Shown: positions 27,452 to 36,584 of the stretch, piece after piece
Layout of the letters: every line of letters begins with the position of its first letter
Position numbering within the stretch: the stretch's first letter is position 1
Assembly: GCF_003610915.1 (NCBI RefSeq)
Contig: NZ_NSDJ01000002.1
Span: 124,001 to 188,000 of the forward strand
Direction of reading: 5' to 3'
Length of the DNA stretch: 64,000 nt
Source of the DNA: Rahnella variigena
GTDB taxonomy: Bacteria > Pseudomonadota > Gammaproteobacteria > Enterobacterales > Enterobacteriaceae
The notes under the pieces: generated by a model
Seen by the model: only the letters and a program-made list of their open reading frames with translations
The model's database searches: none
Told to the model about the DNA's origin: nothing
Made by a program: the position numbers and the translations under genes

Positions 27452-28837
27452 ATGATGACGGATAAAGTCCGTATTGACAGTTTAGGTGCGAATTCATTAA
27501 ACGGAAACAATGAAACCTATTTGGCGAGACAAGCTGAATTTGAATCGAATGTTCGGAGCTATCCTCGTAAATTGCCTCTGGCAATCGCGAAAGCCAATGG
27601 CGTGTGGATCACTGATGTTGAGAATAATCAATATCTTGATTGCCTGGCAGGCGCGGGTACGCTGGCTCTGGGACATAATCATCCTGACGTGCTGCAAAGC
27701 ATCCAAAATGTCATTACCAGCGGCTTGCCGTTACATACACTGGATCTGACAACACCGTTGAAAGATCAGTTCTCCGAATATCTGCTTTCTGTGTTGCCAC
27801 AACAGGGCAAAGAATATTGCCTGCAGTTCACCGGCCCGTCCGGTGCTGATGCTGTTGAAGCGGCAATGAAACTGGCTAAGAAAGTCACTGGCCGTACCGG
27901 TATCATCAGTTTCTCTGGTGGCTACCACGGCATGACGCACGCCACGCTGGCGGTGACCGGTAACCTGTCTCCGAAAGAAGCGGTTAACGGCATGATGCCG
28001 GAAGTGCAGTTTATGCCTTATCCGCACCAGTACCGCTGCCCGCTGGGCATTGGCGGTGACGCTGGCGTCAAAGCATTAACTTACTACTTCGAAAACCTGA
28101 TCAACGACGTGGAAAGCGGCGTGCGCAAACCAGCGGCTGTGATCCTGGAAGCCGTTCAGGGCGAAGGCGGCGTGAACCCGGCTCCGGCTGAGTGGTTGCA
28201 GCGCATCCGTAAAGTAACTCAGGAACACGGCATTCTGCTGATCCTCGATGAAGTTCAGGCGGGTTTCTGCCGTACCGGCAAGCAGTTCGCCTTCGAACAC
28301 GCAGGTATTGAGCCGGACATCATTGTGATGTCTAAAGCGGTGGGCGGTGGTCTGCCACTGGCTGTTCTGGGTATCAAAAAAGAGTTCGACGCCTGGGCGC
28401 CGGGTCACCACACCGGGACCTTCCGCGGCAACCAGCTGGCGATGGCGACCGGCCTGACCACGCTGAAAATCCTGAAAGAAGAAAAAATTGCCGAGAAAGT
28501 GGCTGCACAGGGCGAGTGGCTGAAAGGCAAACTGGCTGAGATGCAGAAACGTTATCCGGTAATTGGTCACGTGCGCGGTCTGGGTCTGATGATCGGTATC
28601 GAGATCGTGAAACCGAACGAAGCGCAGGATCATATGGGTTGCTACCCGGCTGACGGCGAGCTTTCTGCCCTGTTGCAGAAAAAATGCTTCGAAGCAGGCC
28701 TGATCCTCGAACGCGGTGGCCGTAATGGTTGCGTTCTTCGCCTGTTGCCTTCCCTGCTGATCACCAATGATGAGCTTGGTATTTTCCTCGATAAGTTTGA
28801 GCAGGCGCTGTTAGCGGCTGGCGTCAAGCCTGTCTGA
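27452..28837 (+). CDS. dat: Diaminobutyrate--2-oxoglutarate aminotransferase
   Basis: This PLP-dependent class III aminotransferase (461 residues) converts aspartate semialdehyde plus glutamate to L-2,4-diaminobutyrate and 2-oxoglutarate. The cofactor region is typical: [46 protein letters not shown] and the Schiff-base lysine in [13 protein letters not shown]. The ATG at 27452 follows AGGAGA. An upstream reading from 27338 adds a hydrophobic 38-residue segment with no family match. The next gene encodes the decarboxylase for its product, so the pair makes 1,3-diaminopropane, a polyamine and a possible siderophore precursor. Confidence 0.94.
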   Translation: MMTDKVRIDSLGANSLNGNNETYLARQAEFESNVRSYPRKLPLAIAKANGVWITDVENNQYLDCLAGAGTLALGHNHPDVLQSIQNVITSGLPLHTLDLTTPLKDQFSEYLLSVLPQQGKEYCLQFTGPSGADAVEAAMKLAKKVTGRTGIISFSGGYHGMTHATLAVTGNLSPKEAVNGMMPEVQFMPYPHQYRCPLGIGGDAGVKALTYYFENLINDVESGVRKPAAVILEAVQGEGGVNPAPAEWLQRIRKVTQEHGILLILDEVQAGFCRTGKQFAFEHAGIEPDIIVMSKAVGGGLPLAVLGIKKEFDAWAPGHHTGTFRGNQLAMATGLTTLKILKEEKIAEKVAAQGEWLKGKLAEMQKRYPVIGHVRGLGLMIGIEIVKPNEAQDHMGCYPADGELSALLQKKCFEAGLILERGGRNGCVLRLLPSLLITNDELGIFLDKFEQALLAAGVKPV

Positions 28838-28855
28838 GCGGAGTAAGAGATTCTG

Positions 28856-30328
28856 ATGTCCGAGTTAAACCCGATTCTGGCAGGTTCAGCGCAAAGCACT
28901 GAAGCCTATCAGCAAGCCATTGCGCAGAGCAGTGAAGCTGTTGTGCAGTGGCTGCAACAACCTGAGATGTATCAGGGCAAAACCGTTGCTGAGCTGCGTG
29001 AACGTATCAAACTGGACTTCAATCCAAACGGCCTGGGTAATCAGGCCGCGATTGAACGCGCCATTGAATACTTTTTAAAAGACAGCCTGTCTGTACATCA
29101 TCCGCAGTGTGTTGCGCATCTGCATTGCCCGAGTCTGGTCGTCAGCCAGGCCGCGGAAGTGCTGATCAACGCCACTAACCAGAGCATGGACTCCTGGGAT
29201 CAAAGCCCGTCAGCGACCATCATTGAGATGAAACTGATCGAATGGCTGCGTACTCAGGTTGGCTATCAGGCTGGCGACGCGGGCGTGTTCACCAGCGGCG
29301 GCACCCAGAGCAATCTGATGGGGCTGATGCTGGCGCGTGATGCCTTCTTTGCCCGTCAGGGTCATTCCATTCAGCAGGATGGTCTGGTCGGTAATCTGCG
29401 TAAAGTTAAAGTGTTATGTTCTGAAAACGCGCATTTCTCTGTGCAGAAGAACATGGCATTGCTCGGTCTGGGTTATCAGTGCGTGACGCTGGTGAAAACC
29501 GACGAGTTCGCGCGTATGGATCTCAACGATCTGCGCGATAAAGTCGCACAGGCGCAGGCCAATGGCGATCAGATACTCGCGATCGTGGCGACCGCCGGGA
29601 CCACCGACGCCGGTGCTATCGACCCGCTGCGCGCCATTGCTGAACTGGCCGCTGAGCATCAGATTTGGGTTCATGTGGATGCGGCGTGGGGCGGTGCTCT
29701 GTTGCTGTCCGAAAAATACCGCGACTATCTGGACGGCATCCAGTTAGTGGATTCCATCACTCTGGACTTCCACAAACAGTTCTTCCAGACCATCAGCTGT
29801 GGCGCGTTCCTGCTTAAAGAAGAACGTCATTACGAGCTGATGCGCTATCAGGCGGCTTATCTGAACTCTGAGTTCGACGAAGCTGCTGGTGTGCCAAATC
29901 TGGTGTCCAAATCGCTGCAAACCACCCGCCGTTTCGATGCACTGAAACTGTGGATGGGTCTTGAAGCGTTAGGGCAGAAACAGTATGCCGCCATCATCGA
30001 TCACGGTGTGACGATGGCTCAGGAAGTCGCGCAGTATGTGACTTCTGAAGCCGCGCTGGAACTGGTGATGAAGCCTCAGCTGGCGAGCGTGCTGTTCCGT
30101 TATCGTCCTGAGCAACTGGCGGGCAGCAGCGATGCGGCTATCGCGTTGCTGAACCAGAAAATCGGCGATGCGCTGCTGGAATCTGGTCGCGCCAACGTAG
30201 GCGTTACTGAGCATAGCGGCGTGACCTGTCTCAAGCTGACTCTGCTGAACCCGACAGTAACGCTGGAAGACGTAAAAGTTCTGCTGGCGCTGGTTGAGAA
30301 AACCGCACAGCAACTGCTGAACCAGTAA
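28856..30328 (+). CDS. ddc: L-2,4-diaminobutyrate decarboxylase
   Basis: The 490-residue protein is a group II PLP-dependent decarboxylase that turns 2,4-diaminobutyrate into 1,3-diaminopropane. Recognised blocks: HPQCVAHLHCPSL near the N-terminus, GVFTSGGTQSNLMGLMLARD, VHVDAAWGGALLLS (Asp and Ala facing the cofactor) and the PLP lysine in LDFHKQFFQTISCGAFL. GGAG lies upstream of the ATG, 18 bases after the dat stop, so the two form an operon closed by a strong terminator. No siderophore synthetase genes are adjacent, so the amine is likely used as a polyamine. Confidence 0.95.
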   Translation: MSELNPILAGSAQSTEAYQQAIAQSSEAVVQWLQQPEMYQGKTVAELRERIKLDFNPNGLGNQAAIERAIEYFLKDSLSVHHPQCVAHLHCPSLVVSQAAEVLINATNQSMDSWDQSPSATIIEMKLIEWLRTQVGYQAGDAGVFTSGGTQSNLMGLMLARDAFFARQGHSIQQDGLVGNLRKVKVLCSENAHFSVQKNMALLGLGYQCVTLVKTDEFARMDLNDLRDKVAQAQANGDQILAIVATAGTTDAGAIDPLRAIAELAAEHQIWVHVDAAWGGALLLSEKYRDYLDGIQLVDSITLDFHKQFFQTISCGAFLLKEERHYELMRYQAAYLNSEFDEAAGVPNLVSKSLQTTRRFDALKLWMGLEALGQKQYAAIIDHGVTMAQEVAQYVTSEAALELVMKPQLASVLFRYRPEQLAGSSDAAIALLNQKIGDALLESGRANVGVTEHSGVTCLKLTLLNPTVTLEDVKVLLALVEKTAQQLLNQ

Positions 30329-30356
30329 GTTTTAGTTCTGCGCCCAGGCGCAGCCA

Positions 30357-30391
30357 AAAGCCGGTGATACGAAAGTGTCACCGGCTTTTTT
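30357..30391 (+). terminator. Strong terminator of dat-ddc
   Basis: AAAGCCGGTGA pairs with TCACCGGCTTT around a ten-base loop, followed by a TTTTTT run. Confidence 0.92.
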
Positions 30392-30433
30392 ATGTCCTTA
30401 TTCACCGCAGGCCCTTTGTATTGCTGAACCACG

Positions 30434-30461
30434 GGAAAAAAGAACCCACCTGATGGTGGGC
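30434..30461 (-). terminator. Terminator of the two-gene module
   Basis: On the minus strand CCCACC-atca-GGTGGG is followed by TTCTTTTTT, about 35 bases past the stop of the downstream gene of the module. Confidence 0.85.
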
Positions 30462-30496
30462 TGTGTAAGGGGTAATGCTGAAAGTATGCGACTCAG

Positions 30497-30874
30497 CTAA
30501 ATCAGGGTTTGCTTGTCAGGTAATTTCATTGGCGGGTGAGCGGAGTAATGAACAAATCTTGCCGATGTAGTATTTTCATTTTGATAATGCACCACATGGC
30601 TTGATGTCCAGTCACCAAACGGCTTGCTCTGATTATATGACTGGTGACCGACATGGTAATGCCAGAGTCTGTTGGCGATTGCATACTGGATCAATTCCAG
30701 CCTCCTGGTGTGATTGAGACTGACTCCTGCTGAGGACTTATTCCTTCCCGGCAGGGAACTAAATCCACTTGACTTCAGCAATGCGACGAAGTCGCCAACG
30801 ACCTTAACCTCTTCTTTTTTCAGGGTTAACATCAAATTAATGAATGATTGTGAATAAGTTACACTGACAGTCAT
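30497..30874 (-). CDS. Unassigned small protein, possible YafO/RelE-like toxin of a two-gene module
   Basis: This 125-residue protein is not clearly recognised. It begins MTVSVTYSQSFINLMLTLKK and has the segments LPGRNKSS, LWHYHVGHQSYN, SSHVVHYQNE and ARFVHYSAHPPMKLP. The ordering of a GR turn, a W-H-x-H strand, a V-H-Y strand and a terminal H resembles YafO-type RelE-fold mRNA interferases; this is a motif impression, not a proven match. It shares one base with the upstream gene (TAATG), so translation is coupled. A start 10 codons earlier (30904) would lie inside the neighbour. Base composition is visibly richer in A+T than the flanks, suggesting acquisition. Confidence 0.6.
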   Translation of the reverse strand: MTVSVTYSQSFINLMLTLKKEEVKVVGDFVALLKSSGFSSLPGRNKSSAGVSLNHTRRLELIQYAIANRLWHYHVGHQSYNQSKPFGDWTSSHVVHYQNENTTSARFVHYSAHPPMKLPDKQTLI

Positions 30875-31494
30875 TATGCATCCTTTCTCATTGACTCGAT
30901 CCAATTGGCAAAATCTTCACCAGTAGTAACCCAATCAGGGTGGTTAACGCTTTTTGACTGGATAGATTGGGACATCACGTTAAGGTCATACGAAAATTCG
31001 TCGCTGCTTTGGGTCTGATATAGAGCAACGAGCTCACAGAGTTCACTGGTTATTTTTTGATAATCTTCAAAAGATTGCAGTGCCTTGGTCTTCATATATC
31101 GCAGATGCGTGATGTGGGGAGCCCAGGCTTCATGCATTTCGGCTTTAAAAAAGGTATATAGCATTCTTTTATTACCTAGCGAAATCTCAGCAACCCGTGA
31201 ACGAAGATTTTCAGCTGAGTTCTCTTTAATCTGAAGGCCTTCTATGTCTGCTTCAGTTCCTGATTTCAGAGCCAAAATCATTTTGCTGCCTTCGATACAT
31301 TGAAGCCTCACCGAATCAACAATGGCATCTGTTTTCTTTATTGCGTCCGACACCTGTTTTTTAGTCAGTGAACGATGATGGCTTCGATCAAAATCATCCA
31401 GAGGCCGCTCAACCACCTGAGAAGCCTTTCTAAATATGCCATCAACCTTATCCAGGTCGGGGCTAAAAAATGCCAAAGCCTCAATGCCAATCAT
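30874..31494 (-). CDS. Unassigned helical protein, upstream partner of the two-gene module
   Basis: This 206-residue protein matches no family that I recognise. It is predicted to be mostly helical, with charged stretches such as SLTKKQVSDAIKKTDAIVDS and ENSAENLRSRVAEISLGNKR and a tryptophan-containing tail (HPDWVTTGEDFANWIESMRK). There is no signal peptide or membrane segment. The ATG at 31494 follows AAGGA by eight bases and is preferred; an ATG at 31503 is in frame but sits directly on the AAAGG. It precedes and overlaps the smaller gene by one base, the order usual for antitoxin then toxin, though at ~200 residues it is large for an antitoxin. Composition is A+T-rich. Confidence 0.6.
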   Translation of the reverse strand: MIGIEALAFFSPDLDKVDGIFRKASQVVERPLDDFDRSHHRSLTKKQVSDAIKKTDAIVDSVRLQCIEGSKMILALKSGTEADIEGLQIKENSAENLRSRVAEISLGNKRMLYTFFKAEMHEAWAPHITHLRYMKTKALQSFEDYQKITSELCELVALYQTQSSDEFSYDLNVMSQSIQSKSVNHPDWVTTGEDFANWIESMRKDA

Positions 31495-31575
31495 CTCATT
31501 CATCCTTTGAGTTTATTGTGTATATCCCTTTACCGCAAATAGCCCGTAATCATTGTTCGGGCAGATCCTTACTTA

Positions 31576-31620
31576 TTTCATAACATCGGATTTCATAACA
31601 TCGGATTTCATAACATCGGA
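31576..31620 (+). repeat. Three perfect tandem 15-base repeats
   Basis: TTTCATAACATCGGA is repeated three times without interruption, about 80 bases before the two-gene module. It could be an operator array for autoregulation or a slippage-prone tract. A 15-base period does not match whole helical turns. The rest of the 31504-31796 gap has no gene. Confidence 0.9.
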
Positions 31621-31796
31621 CTCGCCCCAGAAATCATAGTAAACGAGCCAGTCACTCATTTATATACCGATGGCGCTAAGCCTTTAGCACGTTCTCTTTT
31701 CAGAAAACCCGCCTAATCACCGAACTTTCCTATTCTTCCGACCGCCAGGGCCTCGTTTCCTATACTGGTACTTTGTGCTGAAAACGGGGAGGGACG

Positions 31797-32909
31797 ATGA
31801 ATGTTCTGTCACATTTTAATTTTATCGCGCTGGTGATGACACCAGCATTCTGGATTGGCGTCGCGACGATGGTGATGGTTACGCTGGTGACTTACTGGCT
31901 ACTGAGCTGGTTACTGTCGTTTCTGCGCAAAGGCGTTAAGAGCTGGGGGGAGGTGCATCCGGCGACCAACAGAATGCGATTTATATTGGGCGATATTCTC
32001 AACCGCACTAATAATCTGCTGATATTCGTCGCCGCATTCCTGTTCAGCCTGCGGTTCGTCGATCTGCCGGACAATCTCTACAACACCATCAGCCATGCGT
32101 GGTTTCTGGTGCTGGCGCTGCAAATGGCGCTATGGCTTGATCAGGGTGTGGTGTCGTGGTTGCGGCATATCATGCGGCAGCCGGGCATGAACAAAAATCC
32201 GGTGACGCTGGTGATCACCGGTCTGATATTCCGCGCGATGGTCTGGTCGGTAATGCTGTTATCCATTCTGGCTAACGTTGGCGTCAACATTACCGCGCTT
32301 GTCGCCAGTCTGGGCGTGGGCGGTATTGCTATCGCGCTGGCTATCCAGACCATTCTCAGCGATGTGTTTGCCTCGCTGTCGATTGGCTTTGATAAGCCTT
32401 TCGAAATTGGTGATTTTGTGGTGTTCAATGATGTCGCCGGTACGGTGGAACATATCGGCCTGAAGACCACACGCATCCGCAGCCTGAGTGGGGAACAGAT
32501 TGTCTGCGGGAATGCCATTTTGCTTCAGCAGACGCTGCATAATTACAAGCGTATGCAAACCCGCCGTATCGTGTTTAATTTTGGTATCGCCATCAATACC
32601 CCGCCGGATAAGCTGCGCAATATCGGTGACATGGTCAAAGGGATTATTATCGACGTCGGCGAAACCAAATTTGACCGGGCGCATCTGCTGGGTTTTGGTA
32701 CCGACCGTTTGAATATTGAGGTGGTTCATATCGTTAATACTGCCGACTACAACAAATATATGGATATCCAGCAGGAAATTAATATCCGCATTATCGAAAA
32801 GCTCATGGAAAACGGAATTGAGATGGCGCTGCCTAATATGATTGTTAAAACACCGGAGAAAAGTGGCGTTGGAGAATGGGAAGCTGCCAGCGCAAAACCG
32901 CAGGGTTAG
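31797..32909 (+). CDS. MscS-family mechanosensitive channel
   Basis: The 370-residue inner-membrane protein has about five hydrophobic segments. It then has the conserved pore helix and MscS core: VASLGVGGIAIALAIQ, SDVFASLSIGFDKPFEIGD and the following beta domain (GTVEHIGLKTTRIRSLSGE). It opens under membrane tension to release solutes on hypo-osmotic shock. The length and extra N-terminal helices fit YnaI/YbdG-type relatives more than the 286-residue MscS, though which subgroup is uncertain. GGGAGGG precedes the ATG. The trehalose genes nearby suit an osmotic-stress neighbourhood. Confidence 0.9.
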   Translation: MNVLSHFNFIALVMTPAFWIGVATMVMVTLVTYWLLSWLLSFLRKGVKSWGEVHPATNRMRFILGDILNRTNNLLIFVAAFLFSLRFVDLPDNLYNTISHAWFLVLALQMALWLDQGVVSWLRHIMRQPGMNKNPVTLVITGLIFRAMVWSVMLLSILANVGVNITALVASLGVGGIAIALAIQTILSDVFASLSIGFDKPFEIGDFVVFNDVAGTVEHIGLKTTRIRSLSGEQIVCGNAILLQQTLHNYKRMQTRRIVFNFGIAINTPPDKLRNIGDMVKGIIIDVGETKFDRAHLLGFGTDRLNIEVVHIVNTADYNKYMDIQQEINIRIIEKLMENGIEMALPNMIVKTPEKSGVGEWEAASAKPQG

Positions 32910-32911
32910 GA

Positions 32912-32958
32912 TAAAAAAGGGTTGCCGCACATCACAGTGCAGCAACCCTGGTTTTTTT
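32912..32958. terminator. Bidirectional terminator, mscS-like / serine hydrolase
   Basis: GGTTGC-c-GCAC and GTGC-a-GCAACC form a long stem around ATCACA, with AAAAAA on the left and TTTTTTT on the right, serving two convergent genes. Confidence 0.88.
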
Positions 32959-32966
32959 GGATCTGA

Positions 32967-34289
32967 TTAACGTAACTGCTGTGCGATGGCGCTGTACATC
33001 AGCGACGCTTCCAGCGGTTGCGCGCTGAAATCAGGTTCTGCCTGCGGCCATGTTGACCACTGAACAATAACCAGATTTTCAGCGCGGTTCACCATAATCA
33101 CCTGACCATAAATACCCAGCGCCCACATCGAACCTTTTAGCGATTCAGACGGCGCTGGCGTGACGTTTTTGGCATTGGCGGGGACGGCATTATTCCACCA
33201 CTGATAGCCGTACATGCCTTCCGGATGCGCAGCTGAAACCGAATTCTTCGCCTTATTCCAGTCTGCCGCCTGTTCCAGCCAGTGTTCAGGCAGACTTGTT
33301 TTACCGTCCGGCAACTGGCCGCCGCTCATTACAAACTCGCCGAAACGTCCCCAGTCTTCTAACGTCGCGTTAAAGCCGTGCGCCCCTACGTCATGTTTTC
33401 CCTGCTGATACGAGTGCCAGACGCCATCCTGGGCCATGCCGTAAGGCTGCCAGAGGGTTTTTTCCAGATATTTCGCCAGCGGCTTACCGGTGGCTTTTTC
33501 CAGCACATCGCCCAGCAGCCATGCACCGCCAGAAGAATACGACCAGGATTCACCCGCCGAATGCGCGCGTTTCAAACCCGTAATGATTTTACGAACGCAA
33601 TCGTAGGTGCCCGGCTGCGCTTCACATTGGGTGAGATGAGCAAAATCTGATTCAGGATTAGTGTAGTCCTCATTCCATGCCACGCCGGAGGTGTGCTGAA
33701 TAAGCTGGCGCAGCGTGACGCCTTCCCACGCGGTGCCTTTGAGGTCCGGCTCGTAATCGGTGATGAGGTCATTCAGTGATTTGATTTTTCCCTCTTTGAT
33801 CGCAATCCCGACCAGTGTTGACACCACGGATTTCCCTACAGAACGCGATGTCCACAAGGTGTGGTCTGTATTGCCTTCGCCCAGATATTTGTACGCGATT
33901 TTGCCGTTCTTCAGCACAAGCATGCCGGTTACATTTTCACGCTTCAGGTAATCCTGCAGCGTATAGGTTTTACCGTTCACGCTGTACGTCGGATCCTGAA
34001 GTTGTTTTTCTGCCTGTACGAATGGCGTAGCCTTGCCATGACGGAAAACGTCGCCAGCATAATTGCGGTAGTCGTTACGAAAACCGATGACACGGGCGGC
34101 CTGATCCCAGTTCAGCATGTCTTTGGTATCCGGCAGCGTCTTATCGAATGGCGTCGGACAGTTGCTGAGTTTGATACCGCCGCAGTCCAGTGGTTGTTCT
34201 GCAGAAGCAGGCGTCATAAACGAGACTGCTGCACTCATGGTTACAGCCAGCATCAGAGGTTTTAGGAGGGGATGATTCCATGTTTTCAT
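32967..34289 (-). CDS. Periplasmic serine hydrolase, class C beta-lactamase/esterase family
   Basis: The 440-residue protein belongs to the beta-lactamase-related serine hydrolases (EstB/6-aminohexanoate-dimer hydrolase type). A signal peptide ends near TPASA (residue 30). The nucleophile motif S-x-x-K is SVGK (S150, K153) in SRSVGKSVVSTL, and the second motif Y-x-S is in WSYSSGGAWLLG. IKEGKIKSLNDLITDYEPDL and TLRQLIQHTSGVAW are family landmarks. The ATG at 34289 gives a proper signal peptide; the upstream frame to 34391 does not. It is divergent from a LysR-type gene that may control it. Likely an esterase or amidase rather than a resistance enzyme; substrate unknown. Confidence 0.9.
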   Translation of the reverse strand: MKTWNHPLLKPLMLAVTMSAAVSFMTPASAEQPLDCGGIKLSNCPTPFDKTLPDTKDMLNWDQAARVIGFRNDYRNYAGDVFRHGKATPFVQAEKQLQDPTYSVNGKTYTLQDYLKRENVTGMLVLKNGKIAYKYLGEGNTDHTLWTSRSVGKSVVSTLVGIAIKEGKIKSLNDLITDYEPDLKGTAWEGVTLRQLIQHTSGVAWNEDYTNPESDFAHLTQCEAQPGTYDCVRKIITGLKRAHSAGESWSYSSGGAWLLGDVLEKATGKPLAKYLEKTLWQPYGMAQDGVWHSYQQGKHDVGAHGFNATLEDWGRFGEFVMSGGQLPDGKTSLPEHWLEQAADWNKAKNSVSAAHPEGMYGYQWWNNAVPANAKNVTPAPSESLKGSMWALGIYGQVIMVNRAENLVIVQWSTWPQAEPDFSAQPLEASLMYSAIAQQLR

Positions 34290-34407
34290 GTTTTCACTTA
34301 TCCATCGGAGTATCGGGAAACATGAGTATAAGGAGGGTAAATGATTTAAAAAAATCAGCTGATGGGGGAAAATCCCCCAATAAAATGACATTTACAGGGA
34401 GCAGAAC

Positions 34408-35304
34408 ATGTCAGCGTTACGTTATTCCTTCTCACAGATAGAGGCTTTTGCCTGCGTTGCTGAAATGGGCAATTTATCCCGTGCCGCGTTATCACTGGGT
34501 AAGGATCGCACCACGCTGCGTGATTTAATTGATTATTTCGAAGACGCGCTGGGGTATCCGCTGTTTATCCGTCAGGGGCGCACGCTGGTGCTGACGGAGC
34601 AAGGGCAGCAACTCCACCGGCAGGCACATTTGCTGATGCGTCAGGCTCAGGCCTTTGAGTTTTACGCGCAGTCGCTGCCTCAGCCTGATCAGCAGGAACT
34701 GGTGATGGTCTACGACCCCTTCGTTTCGCAGGCGTTTATCGACGCTGTTATCGTGATGATGTCGAAAGAGGGGATCCGTTTCAGCGCATGGAGCGCATCG
34801 CGGGAAGAGGCCGAAGCGGCGCTGACTGCCGGGACGGCCCAGATTGCAGTCTGTCAGGCAAATAATCGTGCGCTGGGGATGGATATGGAATGGTGCGCGC
34901 TGGGCAATATTGAACTGGATTTTTACACCGCAAGCGGTTTGTTTCAGCATCAGCAGCGTCCGCTAACGTTGCTCAATCTTTCCCTGAAACCTCAGCTGGT
35001 CATGCATCACAAACAGGATGAGCAGATTGCCCGCCGGTTACAAATTTCGGGGCATACCCTGTATGTCAACGAGCGTTCTGCGCTGCGCAGTTTGCTGGAA
35101 AATGCGCAGGGGTGGGGATTTTTACCCACACATTATCAGGCATCGACATGGAAGGATGTGCAGGCGATTGAGACGGAAGTGGGCAATCAGGGACTGACCA
35201 TTACGATGGTGGCTATCTGGCAGCCCGGTCAGACAAAGCAACCGGTCACTGGCAGATTAATCAGTGCACTGCCGGAATTATGGCGTAACAGCCTTCAGGG
35301 CTGA
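34408..35304 (+). CDS. LysR-family transcriptional regulator
   Basis: The 298-residue protein has an N-terminal winged helix-turn-helix (SQIEAFACVAEMGNLSRAAL, then SLGKDRTTLRDLIDYFEDALG) and a C-terminal effector domain. The HTH is slightly unusual, with DRTTLRDLI in place of the common QPAVSRQI. AGGGAG precedes the ATG. It is divergent from the serine hydrolase gene with a 118-base shared control region, the typical LysR arrangement, so that gene is its most likely target. Confidence 0.9.
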   Translation: MSALRYSFSQIEAFACVAEMGNLSRAALSLGKDRTTLRDLIDYFEDALGYPLFIRQGRTLVLTEQGQQLHRQAHLLMRQAQAFEFYAQSLPQPDQQELVMVYDPFVSQAFIDAVIVMMSKEGIRFSAWSASREEAEAALTAGTAQIAVCQANNRALGMDMEWCALGNIELDFYTASGLFQHQQRPLTLLNLSLKPQLVMHHKQDEQIARRLQISGHTLYVNERSALRSLLENAQGWGFLPTHYQASTWKDVQAIETEVGNQGLTITMVAIWQPGQTKQPVTGRLISALPELWRNSLQG

Positions 35305-35442
35305 AGGATGTGATCGCCGGATAAATGTGCCCTCAGGCAGGCAATTTCAGCGGGCTTTGCTACGCTTTCTTAGCATCCTGTATCTGAACCTCGCCCTGCA
35401 AACCATACTGTTTTCCCGAAAATCTGCTGAGGAGTTCATTCT

Positions 35443-36279
35443 ATGCCTTTTGTTAAAACGAAAGACGGAGTCAATATTTTCTTCAAAGACTGGGGTCCGA
35501 AAGACAAGCAACCGGTTGTTTTCCATCACGGATGGCCGCTGAGTGCGGATGACTGGGACAATCAGATGCTGTTCTTCCTGGCTGAAGGTTTTCGTGTGAT
35601 CGCCATCGACCGTCGCGGACACGGGCGTTCGGATCAGACCAGTGAAGGTAACGATATGGATCACTATGCGTCCGATGCTTCCGCTGTCGCCGAGCATCTT
35701 GACCTGCATGATGCGGTGCATATCGGTCATTCAACGGGCGGAGGACAGGTTGCCCGCTATGTGGCGCAATATGGCCAGCCGCAGGGACGTGTGGCGAAAG
35801 CTGTGCTGATCAGCGCGGTTCCGCCGCTAATGGTGAAGACTGATGCTAATCCCGACGGTACACCGATTGCCGTCTTCGATGGTTTTCGCAGTGCGCTCGC
35901 CGCGAACCGTGCGCAGTTTTATTTAGACGTCGCTTCCGGACCTTTCTACGGGTTTAACCGCGACGGGGCAGAAGTGTCACAAGGCACCATCAATAACTGG
36001 TGGCGTCAGGGTATGACCGGCAGCGCCAATGCGCATTACGAAGGGATCAAGGCATTTTCGGAAACTGATCAGACCGACGATCTGAAAGCCATTACTGTGC
36101 CGACGCTGGTCTTGCAGGGGGATGATGATCAGGTTGTGCCCTATAAAGATGCTGCTCTCCTGCAGGATAAACTGCTGGCAGACAGCACCCTGAAGATTTA
36201 TCCGGGCTATCCTCACGGTATGCACACCACACACGCCGACGTGATCAATAAGGATATTCTGGCGTTTATCCGCGGATAA
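35443..36279 (+). CDS. Alpha/beta hydrolase, non-heme chloroperoxidase-like
   Basis: The 278-residue protein is an alpha/beta hydrolase of the arylesterase/cofactor-free haloperoxidase group. Visible are the oxyanion segment VFHHGWPLSADDWDNQ, the RRGHGRSDQ turn and the nucleophile elbow GHSTGGGQ (serine about residue 95). The acid is the Asp within LVLQGDDDQVVP, and the base is the His in YPGYPHGMHTTH near the C-terminus. TGAGGAG precedes the ATG. No signal peptide, so cytoplasmic. Substrate unknown. Confidence 0.92.
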   Translation: MPFVKTKDGVNIFFKDWGPKDKQPVVFHHGWPLSADDWDNQMLFFLAEGFRVIAIDRRGHGRSDQTSEGNDMDHYASDASAVAEHLDLHDAVHIGHSTGGGQVARYVAQYGQPQGRVAKAVLISAVPPLMVKTDANPDGTPIAVFDGFRSALAANRAQFYLDVASGPFYGFNRDGAEVSQGTINNWWRQGMTGSANAHYEGIKAFSETDQTDDLKAITVPTLVLQGDDDQVVPYKDAALLQDKLLADSTLKIYPGYPHGMHTTHADVINKDILAFIRG

Positions 36280-36317
36280 TTCCTGCGTCATTTACGTGAA
36301 ACATTTTTGTTTACAAA

Positions 36318-36342
36318 GACCCGCTGAAATGGCGGGTTTTTT
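36318..36342 (+). terminator. Terminator after alpha/beta hydrolase
   Basis: CCCGC-tgaaatg-GCGGG followed by TTTTTT, 40 bases past the stop codon. Confidence 0.85.
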
Positions 36343-36353
36343 CTGCAAGGCAT

Positions 36354-36431
36354 AAAAAAGCCCGTCAGGGGAAACGGGCGTTTTTAAGGTTACAAGGGGA
36401 AGTCTTGAGATTTCTGTAGGTTGCTACAGAG
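36354..36431 (-). ncRNA. Candidate small RNA in the hydrolase/CsbD-like gap
   Basis: On the minus strand, a TATAGT hexamer (36438-36443) precedes a perfect TCTGTAG-caac-CTACAGA hairpin and a short single-stranded linker. It ends in a terminator stem GCCCGT/ACGGGC followed by TTTTTT. No reading frame explains this terminator on the minus strand. The -35 region is poor, so transcription is uncertain. I do not recognise a known family. The predicted RNA is about 78 bases. Confidence 0.4.
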
Positions 36432-36535
36432 ATGCTCACTATACACTCCCACTGTGACAGAAATGTGTAGGAGAATTCTGGTTCTCACGACAAAGCGTGG
36501 CGCGTACGGTGGCGGGATTGCGTCTTTCGGGCAAT

Positions 36536-36559
36536 AAAAAAGGCCCGAAGGCCTTTTTT
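36536..36559. terminator. Terminator of CsbD/YqjD-like gene
   Basis: AAAAAAGGCC-cgaa-GGCCTTTTTT is symmetrical and can work in both directions. It lies 26 bases past the stop of the minus-strand gene. Confidence 0.85.
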
Positions 36560-36584
36560 ATGCGGACTATGCCAGCTTACTCAC

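Noticed and set aside
31576..31620. 15-base repeats considered as a CRISPR or plasmid-type origin
   Set aside because: No spacers, no replication gene and only three copies; the context is a small gene module.
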